Below, piece after piece: positions 1 to 8,763 of a DNA stretch of 54,819 bases (the stretch's first letter is position 1; each line of letters begins with the position of its first letter). The notes under the pieces were generated by a model that was given only the letters and a program-made list of their open reading frames with translations, was not told the DNA's origin and made no database searches. Origin of the DNA: an uncultured Clostridia bacterium (lineage in GTDB: Bacteria > Bacillota > Clostridia > TANB77 > RGIG9151); NCBI GenBank assembly GCA_934500865.1, contig CAKSUD010000002.1:1-54819 (forward strand), given 5' to 3'. The translations under genes and the position numbers were made by a program.

Positions 1-582
1 GACCGGGAGGTGCTTTCCGCCTTTGTGCATAAAGGAATGATCTACGAATCCGCAGACTACCACAACGCCGTCTTCGTAGGTTACGATGAACACAGCATTG
101 CCCGACACGCACACAAAAGAGGAACAGGCTCTGAAAGCACCTACAAAGGCAATGCGGAAAGCTGCGATCCCCGTTACAGTTTCCACTGGACCGGAAAAGA
201 CAACACGCTCTATCTCTTTGAGGCTCCCATAGATATGCTGTCCTTTATTTCTCTGCATAAGGAGAATTGGCGAAGTCACAGCTATGCCGCCGCCTGCTGT
301 GTCGGGGATCAGGTGCTGTTCCAAATGCTGAAAGCGAACCCCAATATCGACACCGTCTATCTCTGTATGGATAATGATGACGCAGGTCAAGCGGCGAACA
401 AGAGAATATCCGACAAGCTCTTTATCCGGGGCATCAAACATGAGATCCTCGTTCCGTCATTGAAAGATTGGAACGAGGACCGGCTGGCAGCTGGAGGCAA
501 TGCTCCGCACATCCGTGCGGAGTTTTCTTTACCCCAAGAAGAAAGCGAGGAAGAAGAAATATGCCAAACATTGCAGCTTTAA
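1..582 (+). CDS. TOPRIM/DUF3991-type ICE protein, C-terminal part
   Basis: The reading frame is open from the first base, so the 5' end lies outside the window; the GTG at position 10 is an internal codon. Two TOPRIM signatures are visible: LYLFEAPIDML, with the conserved glutamate, and YLCMDNDDAGQ, with the DxD metal-binding pair. This matches the DUF3991/TOPRIM proteins coded just before VirD4 in Tn1549-like conjugative elements, where they are thought to be primase-like DNA-processing proteins. The tail is acidic (a run of glutamates). The last codons overlap the start of virD4 by 22 bases, which implies one operon. The family call is good; the exact biochemical role is not established. 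Confidence 0.75.
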   Translation, partial: DREVLSAFVHKGMIYESADYHNAVFVGYDEHSIARHAHKRGTGSESTYKGNAESCDPRYSFHWTGKDNTLYLFEAPIDMLSFISLHKENWRSHSYAAACCVGDQVLFQMLKANPNIDTVYLCMDNDDAGQAANKRISDKLFIRGIKHEILVPSLKDWNEDRLAAGGNAPHIRAEFSLPQEESEEEEICQTLQL

Positions 583-1794
583 TCACCGTCGCCGCAGTTA
601 TGTTTGCCGTCCTCGGTGCGATCACGCTGATCGCCCATATCTATAACCTCAACAATATCAAGAGCAAAACGGTCGGCGACGGCCAGCACGGCACGGCTCG
701 ATGGGCAACCAAAGCGGAGATACGAAAGACCTACCGCCACATCCCGTTCACGCCAAAGAAATGGCGCAAGCAGGCAAAGCAAAATCAAACGCCTACCATG
801 ACGGCGACAGCACCGAGAAAACTGCTCCGAAAAACGACCAGGCCGACCGAGGAAGCGCTGCCGCAGGGCATCGTGGTCGGGTGCAAGGGCGGCAAGCATC
901 ATACCACCGCAATGGTAGATACAGGAGATGTCCACGCGCTGATGATTGGTGCGGCGGGTGTCGGTAAGACTGCCTTTTGGCTGTATCCCTGTATCGAGTA
1001 CGCCTGCGCCAGCGGAATGTCGTTCCTATCAACCGACACCAAAGGCGATGTTATGCGTAATTACGGCAACATTGCCAAAGGCTACGGCTACAATGTTTCG
1101 GTCATTGACCTACGTAATCCTACACGCTCCAACGGCAACAATCTCCTGCACCTCGTCAACAAGTATATGGATTTGTATCAGCAAGAGAACAAGCTAATAT
1201 ACAAAGCCAAAGCCGAGAAATATGCCAAGATTATCTCCAAGACCATTATCCTCTCAGGTATGGACGCGGCGAGCTTCGGTCAGAATGCGTACTTCTATGA
1301 CGCCGCCGAGGGATTATTGACTGCAACTATTCTGCTTGTGGCAGAGTTCTGTGAGCCGCAGAAACGGCATATCGTATCGGTATTTAAGATTATACAAGAA
1401 TTGCTTGCACCTTCAAGCAGAAAGGGTAAGAATCAGTTTCAAAAGCTTATGGAGCTTTTACCGAACGACCATAAAGCCAAGTGGTTCGCGGGAGCCGCGC
1501 TGAACACAGCCGAACAGTCAATGGCTTCGGTTATGTCAACGGCGCTGTCCCGACTGAATTCCTTTCTCGATTCAGAGTTGGAACAGCTTCTCTGCTTTGA
1601 TACCGAAATTGATGCGGAGAAGTTCTGCAATGAGAAGTCGGCTATCTTCGTAATCATGCCGGAGGAAAATCCCAACACCTTCTTTATGATCTCTTTGATC
1701 ATTCAACAGCTATACAGAGAAATCCTTGCAGTGGCTGATGAAAACGGCGGCAAGCTACAAAACCGCTGTGTTTTCTTCTGCGATGAGTTCGGAA
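561..1794 (+). CDS. virD4: VirD4/TraG-type coupling ATPase, exon 1 (split by a group II intron)
   Basis: Start chosen at ATG 561, 8 nt after GAGGAAG; an earlier in-frame start at 468 has no binding site. An N-terminal membrane segment (about residues 5-27) is followed by Walker A GAAGVGKT at residues 130-137 and Walker B FFCDEFG at about 405-411. The protein is the type IV coupling ATPase that brings relaxase-bound DNA to the conjugation channel. The reading frame stops 5 codons into foreign sequence, because a group II intron starts at 1795. Joining base 1794 to base 4510 makes an ACA codon and restores the family sequence around Walker B (DEFGTLPKIESAEMM). The spliced product would be 656 residues. 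Confidence 0.85.
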
Positions 1795-4509
1795 GTGCGA
1801 CACGTTCCTAATTGAAAAGATTAGGCGTGAAGCTGAAATATAATATATAAAAAGATGAAAGGAGTTTTATATAATCAGTTTCATAGAACTGATAACCTGA
1901 GTAGTGGAATGAGGGAGTAACGTCCTGAAACGCTACCTCTAATACTCCGACTGGCACTAAAGGGAAACCTCTTTTGTCAGAAGCTCGGTGAAGTCGGCTG
2001 AGAGTAACCGTAAGAAAAAGAAAATTTCTTTTTCACGAAAGCAGTCAAGAGGTTGGCTGTGTTACCTATAGGTCGGGAGTCTATAAAATATATATGGTGA
2101 GAATGATAGAAATATCTGACGAACCTGTGAATGTACGGGTCTAAAATTCGACTGCATAGAAATGTGCAGACCGTATTGTACGGTGATAATGAGGTAAAGT
2201 AAGATTTTCCGATATGAAATACCTTATAGTGTTAAAGGCACTATCAAGTTATCAGGCTTAGAGCAGGCACCTAAGTATATATGCTAAAGATAAGGTTATC
2301 GGAACGTGGCAACCTACAATACACAAATGTGGTTTGGTCGAAGAATAATAAGCCAATTTAATTGTGGGTAAAGCAGTGGCATTACTGATGATGTTCTCTG
2401 TAATGGAGAACGGAGGAACAGCCACAAGTCGATGATAATAATTGATTATAGGTATAGATTTTCATAGCTTCGAGTAAGACTAAGAAAAACAACTTCTTAA
2501 CGGAGGTGTTGCCTATGACAAAACAAAAGAAACTAAGACATTTGGAATACTACGATTTACAAGATACTTTTGATAAATTGTATGCGGATAGCAAAAATAA
2601 TAAAATTTTTACTAAACTTATGCAAATTATTGCGAGTGAAGAAAATATAAAACTTGCATATCGCAATATCAAAAGTAATGTAGGTAGTAAAACTTCAGGT
2701 GTTGATAAAGTAAATATCAATGATATTGAAAAACTTAATTCTCAAGATTTTATTGAGATTATTCAACGCAAATTTGAGTGGTATAAGCCTAAACCTGTAA
2801 AAAGGGTGGAAATTCCTAAAACAAATGGAAAAACAAGACCACTTGGAATTCCTACAATAGTTGACAGATTGGTTCAGCAATGTATTTTACAAGTGTTAGA
2901 ACCGATTTGCGAAGCAAAATTCCACGAAAGAAGTAATGGGTTTAGACCTAACAGGTCAACAGAACACGCTATAGCACAATGCTATAAAATGATACAAAAA
3001 CAATATTTATATTTTGTTGTGGATATTGATATAAAATCGTTTTTCGATAATGTTAATCACGCAAAATTAATAAAACAAATGTGGAGTTTAGGTATCAGAG
3101 ATAAAACATTACTTTCAATAATTAAGGAAATGCTAAAAGCACCAATAATTATGCCAAATGGAGAAATTGAATATCCTACAAAGGGTACACCGCAAGGCGG
3201 TATATTAAGTCCATTACTGTCTAATATAGTGCTTAATGAATTGGATTGGTGGGTTGCAAGTCAGTGGGAAGAAATGCCCACGCACAACACTTTTAGTATT
3301 TGTTATAATTACAGTGGAACGGTAAATAAATGTTATACTCGAAAAGTTTTGAGAGCAACAGGGTTGAAAGAAATGTATATTGTAAGATATGCAGATGATT
3401 TCAAGATTTTCTGTAGAACACGAAATGAAGCAGATAAAATATTCATAGCAGTAAGGCAGTGGATAAAAGAAAGATTAAAACTTGAAATCAGTGAAGAAAA
3501 ATCCAAAGTTGTTAATCTAAAGAAGAATTACTCTGAATTTTTAGGTTTTAAAATCAAAGCGACCAAGAAAAAGGGTAAATATGTTGTTTATTCGAATATG
3601 ACAGATAAAGCAATAAAGAATGAAACTATAAAATTAAAAGAACAAATTAAGGTAATACAACATTCTGAAAATGCGGATAATCTAATCCTCAATGTAAAAC
3701 ATTACAATTCAATGGTGTTAGGTATCCATAATTATTACCGATATGCAACTAATGTAACAATAAGTTGTAGGGAAATTCAGTATAGGCTTAATACATCGAT
3801 TTTTAATAGGTTGGGTAAAATGATAAGCAAACACGGAACGATTTCCCGTTCACTCATTCAAGAAAGGTTTGGCTCATCTGAACAATTAAGGTTTATTTGT
3901 GATGAGCCTTTATGTCCTGTTGGATATGTGCAAACGAAAAATCCTATGTATAAAAAGATTAAAATTTGTAAATATACCCCAGAGGGCAGAGAAGAAATTC
4001 ATAAAAATCTAAAATTCAGTAAAACAGTAATTTCTGTTATGCATTTATTAAGTAAAGAACAGTTATATGATAAAAGCATCGAATATTATGATAATAGAAT
4101 TTCGCTGTTTGCGGCTCAATATGGGAAATGTGCTATTACAGGTAAAGAATTATGTATTGATGAAATTCACTGTCATCATAAAATACCTAAATTCTTAGGT
4201 GGCACTGATGATTATTTTAATCTTATAATTATACATAAAGAAGTACATAAACTTATCCACGCAATATCAATGGAAATTATAAATGCAAGCCTTAATCAAA
4301 TCAAACCGACGAAAATAATGCTTGGAAAAATCAATGAATTAAGAGAAAAAGTTGGAAATGAAAAAATTCGAGTTTCTTGAGTTTTGAAGTTTATACTAAT
4401 CTAATCAATATGCATTGTCGATGGAAAGCCGTGTGAGTTCGAAAGACTCACGCACGGTTTGAAGCGGGGGAAAATTTGGCGATTGCATCAAAGAATTACC
4501 TATCGCTAT
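1795..4509 (+). mobile_element. Group II intron inserted in virD4
   Basis: The 5' end GTGCGACACG at 1795 fits the group II consensus GUGYG. Domain V is seen at about 4425-4460: AAGCCGTG on one arm, loop TCGAAAG, ACTCACGCACGG on the other. Domain VI is the short stem TGGCGAT...ATCGCTA that ends at the 3' splice site, where the intron ends in AT (AY consensus). The boundaries were set by restoring the virD4 frame. Bases 1795-2514 are the non-coding ribozyme domains I to IV; 2515-4380 code for the intron protein. The intron is clearly more AT-rich than the host gene and lies in the same orientation, so it can splice from the mRNA. The size is typical of an active retroelement. Confidence 0.9.
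2515..4380 (+). CDS. ltrA: Group II intron-encoded reverse transcriptase/maturase with HNH nuclease
   Basis: Start at ATG 2515, 8 nt after CGGAGG; an in-frame GTG at 2506 overlaps that binding site. The 621-residue protein has a complete reverse transcriptase domain (about 60-340) with GTPQGGILSPLLSN and the catalytic VRYADDF, then a maturase X domain, then an HNH endonuclease near the C terminus (CAITGKELCIDEIHCHHKIP and a later HKEVHKLIH). It helps the RNA splice and drives retrohoming into new sites. All motifs are intact and the length is normal, so the element may be active. It sits inside intron domain IV. Confidence 0.93.
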   Translation: MTKQKKLRHLEYYDLQDTFDKLYADSKNNKIFTKLMQIIASEENIKLAYRNIKSNVGSKTSGVDKVNINDIEKLNSQDFIEIIQRKFEWYKPKPVKRVEIPKTNGKTRPLGIPTIVDRLVQQCILQVLEPICEAKFHERSNGFRPNRSTEHAIAQCYKMIQKQYLYFVVDIDIKSFFDNVNHAKLIKQMWSLGIRDKTLLSIIKEMLKAPIIMPNGEIEYPTKGTPQGGILSPLLSNIVLNELDWWVASQWEEMPTHNTFSICYNYSGTVNKCYTRKVLRATGLKEMYIVRYADDFKIFCRTRNEADKIFIAVRQWIKERLKLEISEEKSKVVNLKKNYSEFLGFKIKATKKKGKYVVYSNMTDKAIKNETIKLKEQIKVIQHSENADNLILNVKHYNSMVLGIHNYYRYATNVTISCREIQYRLNTSIFNRLGKMISKHGTISRSLIQERFGSSEQLRFICDEPLCPVGYVQTKNPMYKKIKICKYTPEGREEIHKNLKFSKTVISVMHLLSKEQLYDKSIEYYDNRISLFAAQYGKCAITGKELCIDEIHCHHKIPKFLGGTDDYFNLIIIHKEVHKLIHAISMEIINASLNQIKPTKIMLGKINELREKVGNEKIRVS

Positions 4510-5246
4510 CATTGCCGAAAATAGAATCCGCGGAGATGATGTTCTCTGCATCCCGTTCAAGGCGATTGCAGATTGTACCGATTATACAATCCTTCTCACA
4601 GCTCGACAAGAACTACGGCAAAGAAGGCGCGGAAATCATTGTGGACAACACTCAGCTCACAATATTCGGCGGTTTCGCCCCCAACAGCTCCTCGGCAGAG
4701 GTACTCTCCAAAGCCCTGGGCAGCCGAACCGTGATGTCCGGCTCGGTCAGCCGTTCAAAGAACGATCCCTCGCAGTCATTACAAATGATTGAGCGCCCGT
4801 TGCTCACACCCGACGAATTAAAATCTATGCCCAAAGGTCAGTTTGTTGTGATGAAAACAGGCGTACACCCGATGAGAGTCAGGCTAAAGCTGTTCTACAA
4901 GTGGGGCATTCAGTTTGACAAGGATAACCCCTATACCGTAACAGACAACGGCGACCGTAAGGTGGTGTATGCCGACAAGAAGGAAATTCAGGACGGCATC
5001 CTCAGAAAATATCCGCCGGAGTGGAAAGAGGAAACGCCTGCACCGAGCAGCTCGGACGGCGGCGGTCAGGCACAGCAGGACAGCCCAAAGAACGAGCCGC
5101 AGAGAACTCCGCCGAAGGATAAGAACAAGGGCGGCAACCCCATCCGTACCTCACCGCCGAAAAAAGAAACTGCTCCCGACATGACGGAAGCAGAAATCAT
5201 AAAAGACTTAACCGAAACGGAGGTGCAAAGCAATGAGCCGTCTTGA
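4510..5246 (+). CDS. virD4: VirD4/TraG-type coupling ATPase, exon 2
   Basis: This is the second exon of the coupling ATPase. It continues in frame after intron removal, with LPKIESAEMM, then VPIIQSFSQLDKNYG and IFGGFAPNSSSAEVLSKALG, which are conserved in the VirD4 proteins of Tn1549-like elements. The C-terminal 70 or so residues are a low-complexity tail rich in Pro, Ser, Gln and Lys. A TTG at 4476 opens the same frame, but it lies inside intron domain VI and has no ribosome site, so it is not taken as a start. Unless the intron is spliced out, this ATPase half cannot be made. The stop overlaps the next gene by 14 bases. Confidence 0.85.
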
Positions 5247-5493
5247 TTTTCTTTACCGCACCGAGCTGCCGCACAGGGCTGTTGCGGTATATATCTATCT
5301 CGCAGATCGGACGAACGCGAACAACGAGTGCTGGCCTGCCATCCCGACCATAGCAGCAGACCTAAAGTATTCACAGTCCACCGTCAGGCGCGGCATCCGT
5401 GACCTCAAAAAAGCGGGGCTCCTCGAAACCGAGCAGCGCTACCGTAAGAAAGGCGGCAAGAGCAGTTTGCTTTACAAAATTAAAGGCACCTAA
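5233..5493 (+). CDS. Small winged-helix (HTH) protein of the ICE conjugation module
   Basis: Start at ATG 5233 behind ACGGAGG (spacing about 8), overlapping the virD4 stop by 14 bases. The 86-residue product has a MarR/GntR-like winged helix: WPAIPTIAADLKYSQSTVRRG is the helix-turn-helix part, and LKKAGLLETEQRYRKKGGKSSLLY is the wing. Proteins of this kind lie directly after virD4 in Tn1549-like elements, and the next gene there is usually a small Maff2-type membrane protein. Here no such gene follows, and the sequence turns AT-rich within 100 bases. A role in element regulation or DNA processing is inferred from position only. Confidence 0.75.
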   Translation: MSRLDFLYRTELPHRAVAVYIYLADRTNANNECWPAIPTIAADLKYSQSTVRRGIRDLKKAGLLETEQRYRKKGGKSSLLYKIKGT

Positions 5494-5658
5494 GGCGGCA
5501 AAAAATATACCTTCCGCCAGGGGGCTATTGCGCCTACTTGGTGGAAGGTGCCACCTATCATGGTGATAGGTGAAGTGAACTGCCCAACTGAAAAGATATT
5601 ACATCAGAAAGAATAAAACACAAGTATAACAGCGTAAAACGACTCATAATAAGGAGAT
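5494..5658 (+). other. Gene-free junction with two inverted repeats (end of the ICE fragment)
   Basis: No gene is supported here. Two hairpins lie at the start. ACCTTCCGCC pairs with GGTGGAAGGT (about 5510-5550, one G-T pair). CACCTATCA (5552-5560) pairs perfectly with TGATAGGTG (5564-5572). Neither has a T-tract, so they are not ordinary terminators. After about 5580 the composition changes from GC-rich to AT-rich, which marks the edge between the conjugation fragment and the glycan locus. Confidence 0.5.
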
Positions 5659-5718
5659 ATACACATTTACACCTTTTAAATATAAATATGTATTTAGATG
5701 AAAATGTGGTATTATAGT
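5659..5718 (+). promoter_or_regulatory. AraC-type operator, divergent copy, upstream of the regulator
   Basis: This is the fourth and weakest copy of the 37-bp element (5659-5695). The half-sites CACATTTACA (5662) and TAAATATGTA (5683) keep the 21-bp spacing, but the bases between them differ (TTTTAAATA instead of TTTTGTGAA). The best -10-like box, TATAGT, is 20 bp and not 23 bp after the second half-site. It lies about 70 bp before the regulator's own promoter, so autoregulation is a reasonable inference. Confidence 0.6.
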
Positions 5719-5764
5719 TGCGGATTGCAATAACTTTGTGGATTGAATTATATCGAAAAAACAT

Positions 5765-5793
5765 TTGAAAAATCACAGAAAAGATGCTATAAT
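5765..5793 (+). promoter_or_regulatory. Sigma-A-type promoter of the AraC regulator gene
   Basis: TTGAAA (5765-5770), a 17-bp spacer and a perfect TATAAT (5788-5793) lie 46 bases before the start codon. Unlike the three target promoters, this one has a recognisable -35 box, so the regulator gene is probably transcribed without activator help. Confidence 0.7.
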
Positions 5794-5839
5794 ATAATCA
5801 AAGAGTTTTTTATCAATTTTAGTTAAGGAGAGTAGCATA

Positions 5840-6688
5840 ATGCTTAAAGTGCCTCAAAAAGATAATGTAGGTACAGAAGAGTACTTTTATATAGGTGATA
5901 CAGTTATTAACTCTCTTTTTAACGTGTTGCTTGCGGGAATTACTGAGCCTGATAGTGAGTATTTTATATATCATCCTGCATGTAAGCTATGGGTTTTTGA
6001 ATATGTTATTTCGGGGGAAGGCTATATAGTTACTGAGAATAGGACTTATACTGTAACTGAGGGTGATTTTTATGCTATATCCGAAGCAACAGAGTGTTAT
6101 TATTATTCCGATAAAAATAATCCGATGAAAAAGATTTGGATAAACCTTACCGGTAATTTGGTGCGCCATCTTATGCGTGATTACGGACTAAACAATGAGG
6201 TTACAGTTTTAAAATGTGATATTCGTAATTTGTTTGAAGAAATGCTTGAAAACTTTAAAGGTGAAGATAATTACATTATTGCAACGCAATTAAAGATTCA
6301 TGAGATCATTGCAAAAGTATCTCCAATTCATACAAAGAAAGCAAACACAGATTTGATTGAGAATATTCATAATTATATTATTGAAAACAGTAATAAAAAT
6401 TTAGAAGTTGATGTTTTGTGCAAAGTATTCTTTATTTCCCGTGTACACATGACACAATTATTTAGAAAGAAATACGGCACTTCTCCTTACAAATTCTTTA
6501 TAAAAACAAAAATGGAATTGGCAGCGGATATGCTTATTAATACAGATATGTCTATTAAGGAAATAGCTTTGTCGCTATCTTATACTGATCCACATCATTT
6601 CAGTAATGCTTTCAATAAGTTTTTTAACTGTTTTCCAAGAGAATACAGGTTAAAAAACAAAATAGCACCCACTGATAATAACGATTAA
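5840..6688 (+). CDS. AraC family transcriptional regulator
   Basis: This 282-residue protein has an N-terminal cupin-like ligand-binding half (about 20-135, with FEYVISGEGYIVTENRTYTV and GDFYAISEATE). The C-terminal AraC DNA-binding domain (about 180-275) has two helix-turn-helix units: DVLCKVFFISRVHMTQLFRK, then IKEIALSLSYTDPHHFSNAF followed by PREYR. AAGGAG lies 10 bases before ATG 5840. The gene is monocistronic: it has its own promoter and a strong terminator. It is the only DNA-binding regulator beside the glycan genes, and the repeated 21-bp direct-repeat operators before three downstream units suit an AraC activator. The ligand is probably a sugar released from the target glycan, but it is unknown. 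Confidence 0.9.
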   Translation: MLKVPQKDNVGTEEYFYIGDTVINSLFNVLLAGITEPDSEYFIYHPACKLWVFEYVISGEGYIVTENRTYTVTEGDFYAISEATECYYYSDKNNPMKKIWINLTGNLVRHLMRDYGLNNEVTVLKCDIRNLFEEMLENFKGEDNYIIATQLKIHEIIAKVSPIHTKKANTDLIENIHNYIIENSNKNLEVDVLCKVFFISRVHMTQLFRKKYGTSPYKFFIKTKMELAADMLINTDMSIKEIALSLSYTDPHHFSNAFNKFFNCFPREYRLKNKIAPTDNND

Positions 6689-6694
6689 AACTTA

Positions 6695-6740
6695 AAACAA
6701 TATCAGAATTGTATGTTATCAATTTTGATATTGTTTTTTT
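6695..6740 (+). terminator. Rho-independent terminator of the AraC gene
   Basis: A perfect 16-bp stem (AAACAATATCAGAATT at 6695-6710 with AATTTTGATATTGTTT at 6721-6736, including one G-T pair) has a 10-base loop and ends in an uninterrupted T run. Confidence 0.85.
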
Positions 6741-6747
6741 GTATACC

Positions 6748-6810
6748 TTACAAATTTACACCATTTGTGAACAAATATACATTTTTTTTAAAAAACAGAT
6801 ATGATATAAT
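6748..6810 (+). promoter_or_regulatory. AraC-type operator and promoter of unit 1
   Basis: The element at 6748-6784 has half-sites CAAATTTACA (6751) and CAAATATACA (6772), 21 bp apart. The -10 box TATAAT is at 6805-6810, exactly 23 bp after the second half-site. There is no good -35 box; the second half-site abuts its place, as expected for an activator that touches RNA polymerase. The inferred transcript starts near 6817, leaving a leader of about 25 bases. Confidence 0.8.
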
Positions 6811-6842
6811 CAAATAAAAAAAGAAAATTTAGGATAGTTATT

Positions 6843-7690
6843 ATGCGATATAGAATTATGCGTTTTCCAAACGGTAAAACAAAGGCTTTGACTTTAAGCT
6901 ACGATGACGGCGTAGTGCAGGATAAGGTACTCGCCAAAATAACTGCCGAATACGGTATAAAATGCACCTTTAATTTAAGTGCCGGCTGGCTTAACCGTAA
7001 AAATCATTTGACCGATGACGAGGTAAAGGAGTATATTTTAGCAAACGGTCACGAGGTTGCAATTCACGGTAACTGCCATATAGCACAGGGTGTCGCATCG
7101 ATTAAGGACGGTATACGTGATATGCTTGACGGTAGACGCAATCTTGAAAATAGGTTTAATAGAATTATTAAGGGGATGGCTTATCCCGATTCAGGTGTCA
7201 ATTATACACAGTTTACTGATTATAGTGAGATAAAAGCCTATCTTCAAATGCTCGGCATAGTCTATGGTAGATCGTCGGGACACGATAATAATAATTTCAG
7301 AGTTCCTACCGATTGGCATAAATGGATTCCTACCTGTCACCATAATAATTCTAATTTATATAGTTGGTTAAATCAGTTCAAAGAGTTAAACAACAAAGAA
7401 GGATATCTTGCACATCTTCATCCAAGACTTTTTTATCTTTGGGGGCATACCTATGAGTTTGAAAATGATAATAATTGGGATGTAATTAAGGAATTTTGCA
7501 AACAGGCAGCAGACAGCAGTGATATTTGGTTTGCTACAATATAGAAATTTATCAATATGTAAAAGCCTTTGAGTCACTCGAATTTAGCGTTGATAATGAT
7601 ATTGTATACAATCCATCGCTTTTTGATGTGTATTTTCGACTTGATAATAATGAATATATGATAAAATCAGGTGAAACGCTTTATTTGTAG
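6843..7690 (+). pseudogene. NodB-type polysaccharide deacetylase-like gene, frameshifted near its 3' end
   Basis: The first frame (6843-7544) codes for 233 residues. It has the NodB metal/catalytic signature LSYDDG near residue 25 and the HGNCH motif near residue 78, and no signal peptide, so it would be cytoplasmic. It stops abruptly after SDIWFATI. From 7538 the next frame continues for 50 codons with a natural-looking tail (NIEIYQYVKAFESLEFSV...) to a stop at 7688-7690. One missing base in ACAAT (7536-7540) explains both. Members of this family normally continue with such a tail. It could be a real mutation or a sequencing error. It is the first gene of unit 1. Confidence 0.75.
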
Positions 7691-7748
7691 TGAAAATGTT
7701 ATATAATTTTGGAGATAAAAAATTTTAAATTCATATGGAGGTTTTGTT

Positions 7749-8747
7749 ATGTTAAATGCTGCAATAATTGGTTTTGGAGGAATTGCAAAGGGCGCACACC
7801 TTCCGGGCTACAAAACACTTGAAGAAAAGGGAAAGGTAAAGCTTGTTGCTGCTTTCGATATTCGTGAAGAAGCTTTTACTCAGGGCACGCAGATTAATCT
7901 TGCATCATCAGATGCATCTGATAACGAGGGTATACATTTTTATACTGATTTAGAAGAAATGTTAAGTAAGGAGAAAATTGATCTTGTTGACATCTGCGTT
8001 CCTACATATCTTCATAAGCAATATGCTGTTGATATGCTAAATAGAGGTTATCTTGTTTTAAGCGAAAAGCCTATGGCACTCTCATCTGCTGACTGCAAGG
8101 AAATGGTAGCAGCATCTAACGGCAGACTAATGATTGGTCAATGCCTTCGTTTTTCTTCTGAATATATTTATGCTAAAAAGTTGGTGGAAGAGGGTACATA
8201 CGGAAAGCCTACCTCTGCAACTTTTAGAAGACTAAGTGAATCACCTACATGGGGGTGGGATAATTGGTTTATGGATTATAACCGTTCAGGCGGTGTAATC
8301 TTTGATTTGCATATACATGACCTTGATATAGCACGCTTTATTTTTGGTGAACCTAAAAAGGTATCTTGTATTGCAGGAGGTCATCACATTGTAGAAGATG
8401 CTTTTGCACACTCGACTCTTTATTACGATGGTTTTACCGTTTTTGCTGAGGGCAGATGGGATCAAATTAAAATGCCGTTCGCAGCAGATTTTCGTATATC
8501 TTTTGAAAAAGCAAACATTGTATGTTCGGGCGGTCAGGTTACAGTTTATCAATATGATGGCGAAGAGTTTACAGTACCGCTTAACAGTGAAAGTATGTAT
8601 ATGAAGGAAATTGAATATATAACCGATATATTTGTAAATGGAGGAGAAAATACACAAAATCCCCCTGAAAGTGCGGCTGAAAGCATCCGTCTTGCTGAAA
8701 CGCTTAAAGAAAGTGCCAAGAATGACGGCGAAGTACTAAAATTTTAA
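7749..8747 (+). CDS. Gfo/Idh/MocA family oxidoreductase
   Basis: A 332-residue NAD(P)-dependent sugar or cyclitol dehydrogenase. The Rossmann nucleotide site GFGGIAKGAH is at the N terminus. The family motif SEKPM (residues 105-109) has the conserved Lys-Pro that contacts cofactor and substrate. The C-terminal alpha/beta domain contains the typical GGVIFDLHIHDLD. GGAGG lies 7 bases before ATG 7749. There is no signal peptide, so it acts in the cytoplasm. The next gene follows closely. The substrate cannot be read from the sequence; the GH39-like neighbour suggests a monosaccharide or uronic acid released from an oligosaccharide. Confidence 0.88.
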   Translation: MLNAAIIGFGGIAKGAHLPGYKTLEEKGKVKLVAAFDIREEAFTQGTQINLASSDASDNEGIHFYTDLEEMLSKEKIDLVDICVPTYLHKQYAVDMLNRGYLVLSEKPMALSSADCKEMVAASNGRLMIGQCLRFSSEYIYAKKLVEEGTYGKPTSATFRRLSESPTWGWDNWFMDYNRSGGVIFDLHIHDLDIARFIFGEPKKVSCIAGGHHIVEDAFAHSTLYYDGFTVFAEGRWDQIKMPFAADFRISFEKANIVCSGGQVTVYQYDGEEFTVPLNSESMYMKEIEYITDIFVNGGENTQNPPESAAESIRLAETLKESAKNDGEVLKF

Positions 8748-8763
8748 TCAAGAGGTGCAAAAA

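Noticed and set aside
4476..4509. Apparent TTG start of a separate protein in frame with exon 2 of virD4
   Set aside because: These bases are intron domain VI, no ribosome site precedes them, and exact splicing explains the frame.
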